Shown here: positions 5,244 to 7,020 of the stretch, piece by piece
How positions within the stretch are numbered: position 1 is the stretch's first letter
Layout: each line of letters begins with the position of its first letter
Source of the DNA: Microbacteriaceae bacterium
GTDB taxonomy: Bacteria; Actinomycetota; Actinomycetes; Actinomycetales; Microbacteriaceae
Assembly (NCBI GenBank): GCA_030840185.1
Contig: JAUZFY010000165.1
Location: forward strand, 1 to 7,020
DNA: 7,020 nucleotides
Direction of reading: 5' to 3'
Made by a program: the position numbers and the translations under genes
The notes under the pieces: generated by a model
Database searches by the model: none
What the model was told of the DNA's origin: nothing
The model's input: only the letters and a program-made list of their open reading frames with translations

Positions 5244-7020
5244 TACCAGCTGCACCAGCTCTTCGATGAAGGCGGGGAAGTCCGTCGAGCGGCGGATGAG
5301 CCGTTGCACGTCGTCGCGGTCCGAGAACACGGAAACGAACTGGTCGAAGATCGCCTGGAAGGTCGCGCGTCCGCTCGCGCTGAAGGCGATGAGCGCGATC
5401 ACGTTCACCCGGTTGTCGCCCCACTGCATGGCTGTGTCGTTTACGACAATGCAGATCGCGGTGCGCTGCGCGGTCATCGCCATCGCGTGTGGCACGGCGA
5501 TGTTGTCGGTGAAAGCGGTCGACGACATCCGTTCCCGCTCGATCGCGCCCTCGATGTAGGAGTCCTCGATGATGCCAGCCTCGACCATGCGCGCCCCGAG
5601 CGCTCTGATCATCGCTTCCTCGTCGTGCGCGTGGAAGTTGCGCAGGAAGAGCGACTCGTCGAAGAACAGCAACAGCTCGTCCTTCAGCTGCACCCGTCTG
5701 CGCTGCCGCCGGACCCGGCTAATCGCCTTGCGAATGGCGTCGATGTCACCCTCCGTGAGGAACGGCTGGATCACGACGACGTTGTCACCGAACGATCGCG
5801 AGGAGATGGTCGTGAGCACGAGGTCGGTGGCCAGGTCAGCCCAGTCGACATCGGTGCGCGTGATGACGATTTCGATCTGCAGATCGCTTCCGAGTACGGC
5901 CTCAAGACGCTCACGCAAGATCAAGTGCAGGTCATAGTAGTTCGGGCACACGATCGCGCACGTGACCCGTTCCTCGAGTTTGGCTTGCCGCTCGAGGTAG
6001 GAACCGACGTGCAGCGCGATGTAGGAGATCTCGTCATCGTGGATCGTGATCGATTCCTGCCGCTGAATCTCGCTCGCGATGAATACGGCGAGCTCGTAAA
6101 TCATCGGATACGCCGTCTTGATCGAGCGGGTCATCGGGTTGCGCGAGTACGACTTGTCCTGCGCCCTGGCGACCAGATTCCGCACGTGCAGCGACAGGCG
6201 CGTGATGAAGTCTTCATCGTCGAGGTCGACGAGGTATTCCTCGCTGACCCGTGCCACGATCCGCCGAACCGTTGCGAGGTCGTCGTCGAGCATCGGGTTG
6301 GGCCCGCCGTCCGGCGTCTCCAGCCCGGAGGTGATCACCCGAGTGGTGAGCAGCAGCGTGAGGTAGTCGAGATCCGTCGCTCCCAGCGTGACGTCGAAAT
6401 GGCGAAGGATGAGGTCCGACAGCTCTGCCGGGATGTCGGGCGCGACATCGTTGAGGGTCGACCCGCTGCCATCCGCTGCACGGTGGTCCTTCGTCGTGCG
6501 ATCGATAGCGATGGCGACGTGCAGCAGCACGTGATTGATGCCGTACTCGTTCACAAAATACCCGTGCGAATCGAGCATGCCGATGAGGTCCGTCTTGAAT
6601 GAGCGCAGGTTCGCAGACTCGAATTCACGCTGGATGCTCTCCAGCTCGAGGAACCCCTGAGCCTCTTCGTCACGGAACATCCTGCTGAGAAGGCGCCGCA
6701 GGTTCGGTTCCGAACCGGAGAGACCAACGATGGAACCGCGCCGGGTGACGGCGAGGCCGGACTCCTCCACGATGCCCTTGATCTTGCGCAGGTCCGCCTC
6801 GATGGTCGACTCGCTCACGAACAGGCTCTCGGCCAGTGCGTAGATGTCGAGACCCTCCGGTGCATCGCCAAGGCGCCGCACGAGGTGGTAGTGCCGGTCT
6901 CGCGGGCGTTCGGCCTCGAGACCGCGACTGCCGGACAGGAAGGCCGCGTAGAGATCCCGGTTGAGGCGGTAGCCGCTCGTGGACGATGCGATGACCTCGA
7001 GCGGATGCGCGGACGATTTC
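5235..7020 (-). CDS. PRD-containing PTS-type transcriptional regulator, BglG/MtlR/LicR class (5' end outside window)
   Basis: The 594 visible residues (first complete codon 7017-7019) form a multidomain regulator controlled by PTS phosphorylation, normally governing a sugar-specific PTS operon. The frame stays open and protein-like to the right edge, so a GTG at 6881 is not the start and the first helix-turn-helix lies mostly beyond the window. Visible order: end of the first winged helix (GYRL), second helix-turn-helix (about 58-115, ALAESLFVSESTIEADL), PRD1 (about 140-235), PRD2 (about 255-345, with NPMTRSIKTAYP), a EIIB-like domain (about 350-435) and a EIIA-like domain (about 450-590). 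Candidate phosphorylation sites are His167 in PRD1, His278 and His337 in PRD2, Cys358 in the EIIB-like domain and His511 in NIAVPH of the EIIA-like domain. The second PRD1 histidine appears replaced by Leu, and the EIIB loop reads CPNYYDLH instead of the usual C-x2-G-x-G-S/T pattern. The controlled PTS is probably to the right of the window. The TAG stop lies within a dispersed repeat. Confidence 0.92.
   Translation of the reverse strand, partial: KSSAHPLEVIASSTSGYRLNRDLYAAFLSGSRGLEAERPRDRHYHLVRRLGDAPEGLDIYALAESLFVSESTIEADLRKIKGIVEESGLAVTRRGSIVGLSGSEPNLRRLLSRMFRDEEAQGFLELESIQREFESANLRSFKTDLIGMLDSHGYFVNEYGINHVLLHVAIAIDRTTKDHRAADGSGSTLNDVAPDIPAELSDLILRHFDVTLGATDLDYLTLLLTTRVITSGLETPDGGPNPMLDDDLATVRRIVARVSEEYLVDLDDEDFITRLSLHVRNLVARAQDKSYSRNPMTRSIKTAYPMIYELAVFIASEIQRQESITIHDDEISYIALHVGSYLERQAKLEERVTCAIVCPNYYDLHLILRERLEAVLGSDLQIEIVITRTDVDWADLATDLVLTTISSRSFGDNVVVIQPFLTEGDIDAIRKAISRVRRQRRRVQLKDELLLFFDESLFLRNFHAHDEEAMIRALGARMVEAGIIEDSYIEGAIERERMSSTAFTDNIAVPHAMAMTAQRTAICIVVNDTAMQWGDNRVNVIALIAFSASGRATFQAIFDQFVSVFSDRDDVQRLIRRSTDFPAFIEELVQLVVE

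Noticed and set aside
4971..6602. 543-codon + strand open frame antisense to the PTS regulator
   Set aside because: It overlaps the end of the dehydrogenase and the opposite strand of a clear multidomain regulator. Its product is low-complexity and rich in Arg, Val and Asp, typical of a high-GC shadow frame.
6879..6881. GTG as start of the PTS-type regulator
   Set aside because: The frame continues upstream with convincing protein sequence (SGYRLNRDLYAAF) to the right edge, matching the end of a first winged helix. The gene is truncated by the window, not started here.

Overview
The window comes from a high-GC bacterium, almost certainly an actinobacterium. GC-rich codon use, GAGG/AGGA-type ribosome sites and a dispersed GATCGAGCYTGTCGAGATC-type repeat, which I associate from memory with Microbacteriaceae genomes, all point that way. 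The family assignment is an inference; no rRNA or other marker gene is present to confirm it.

Layout, left to right. (1) 1-869: the last few codons of a possible upstream gene overlap the TTG start of a complete type I methionine aminopeptidase (map, + strand). (2) 870-989: a short intergenic stretch with copies of a dispersed repeat and a weak terminator-like hairpin. (3) 990-5104: a compact catabolic cassette. A GntR/FCD-family regulator (- strand, 990-1670) is transcribed divergently from three + strand genes: an enolase-superfamily mandelate racemase-like enzyme (1797-2885), an MHS-family proton/organic-acid symporter (2935-4314) and a classical short-chain dehydrogenase (4328-5104). The divergent intergenic region carries a palindrome at 1746-1764 that overlaps candidate -10 boxes on both strands and is the probable GntR operator. 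(4) 5105-5243: a second cluster of the dispersed repeat, with a long hairpin and a tandem array. (5) 5235-7020: a large PRD-containing PTS-type transcriptional regulator (BglG/MtlR/LicR class) on the - strand, running off the right edge. Its last two codons and stop lie inside the last repeat unit.

How the genes probably work together: the MHS transporter imports a hydroxy-acid or acid sugar, the enolase-superfamily enzyme dehydrates or epimerises it, and the dehydrogenase oxidises or reduces the substrate or a product. The GntR protein probably represses both itself and the operon until a carboxylate ligand binds its metal-dependent FCD domain. The substrate cannot be read from the sequence, and no aldolase or kinase to complete a pathway is present here. 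The whole cassette lies between two same-orientation copies of the dispersed repeat, which would fit an accessory module. I see no phage, CRISPR, toxin or defence system. The most interesting points are the orphan-substrate cassette, its flanking repeats, and the unusual phosphorylation-site pattern in the PTS regulator.
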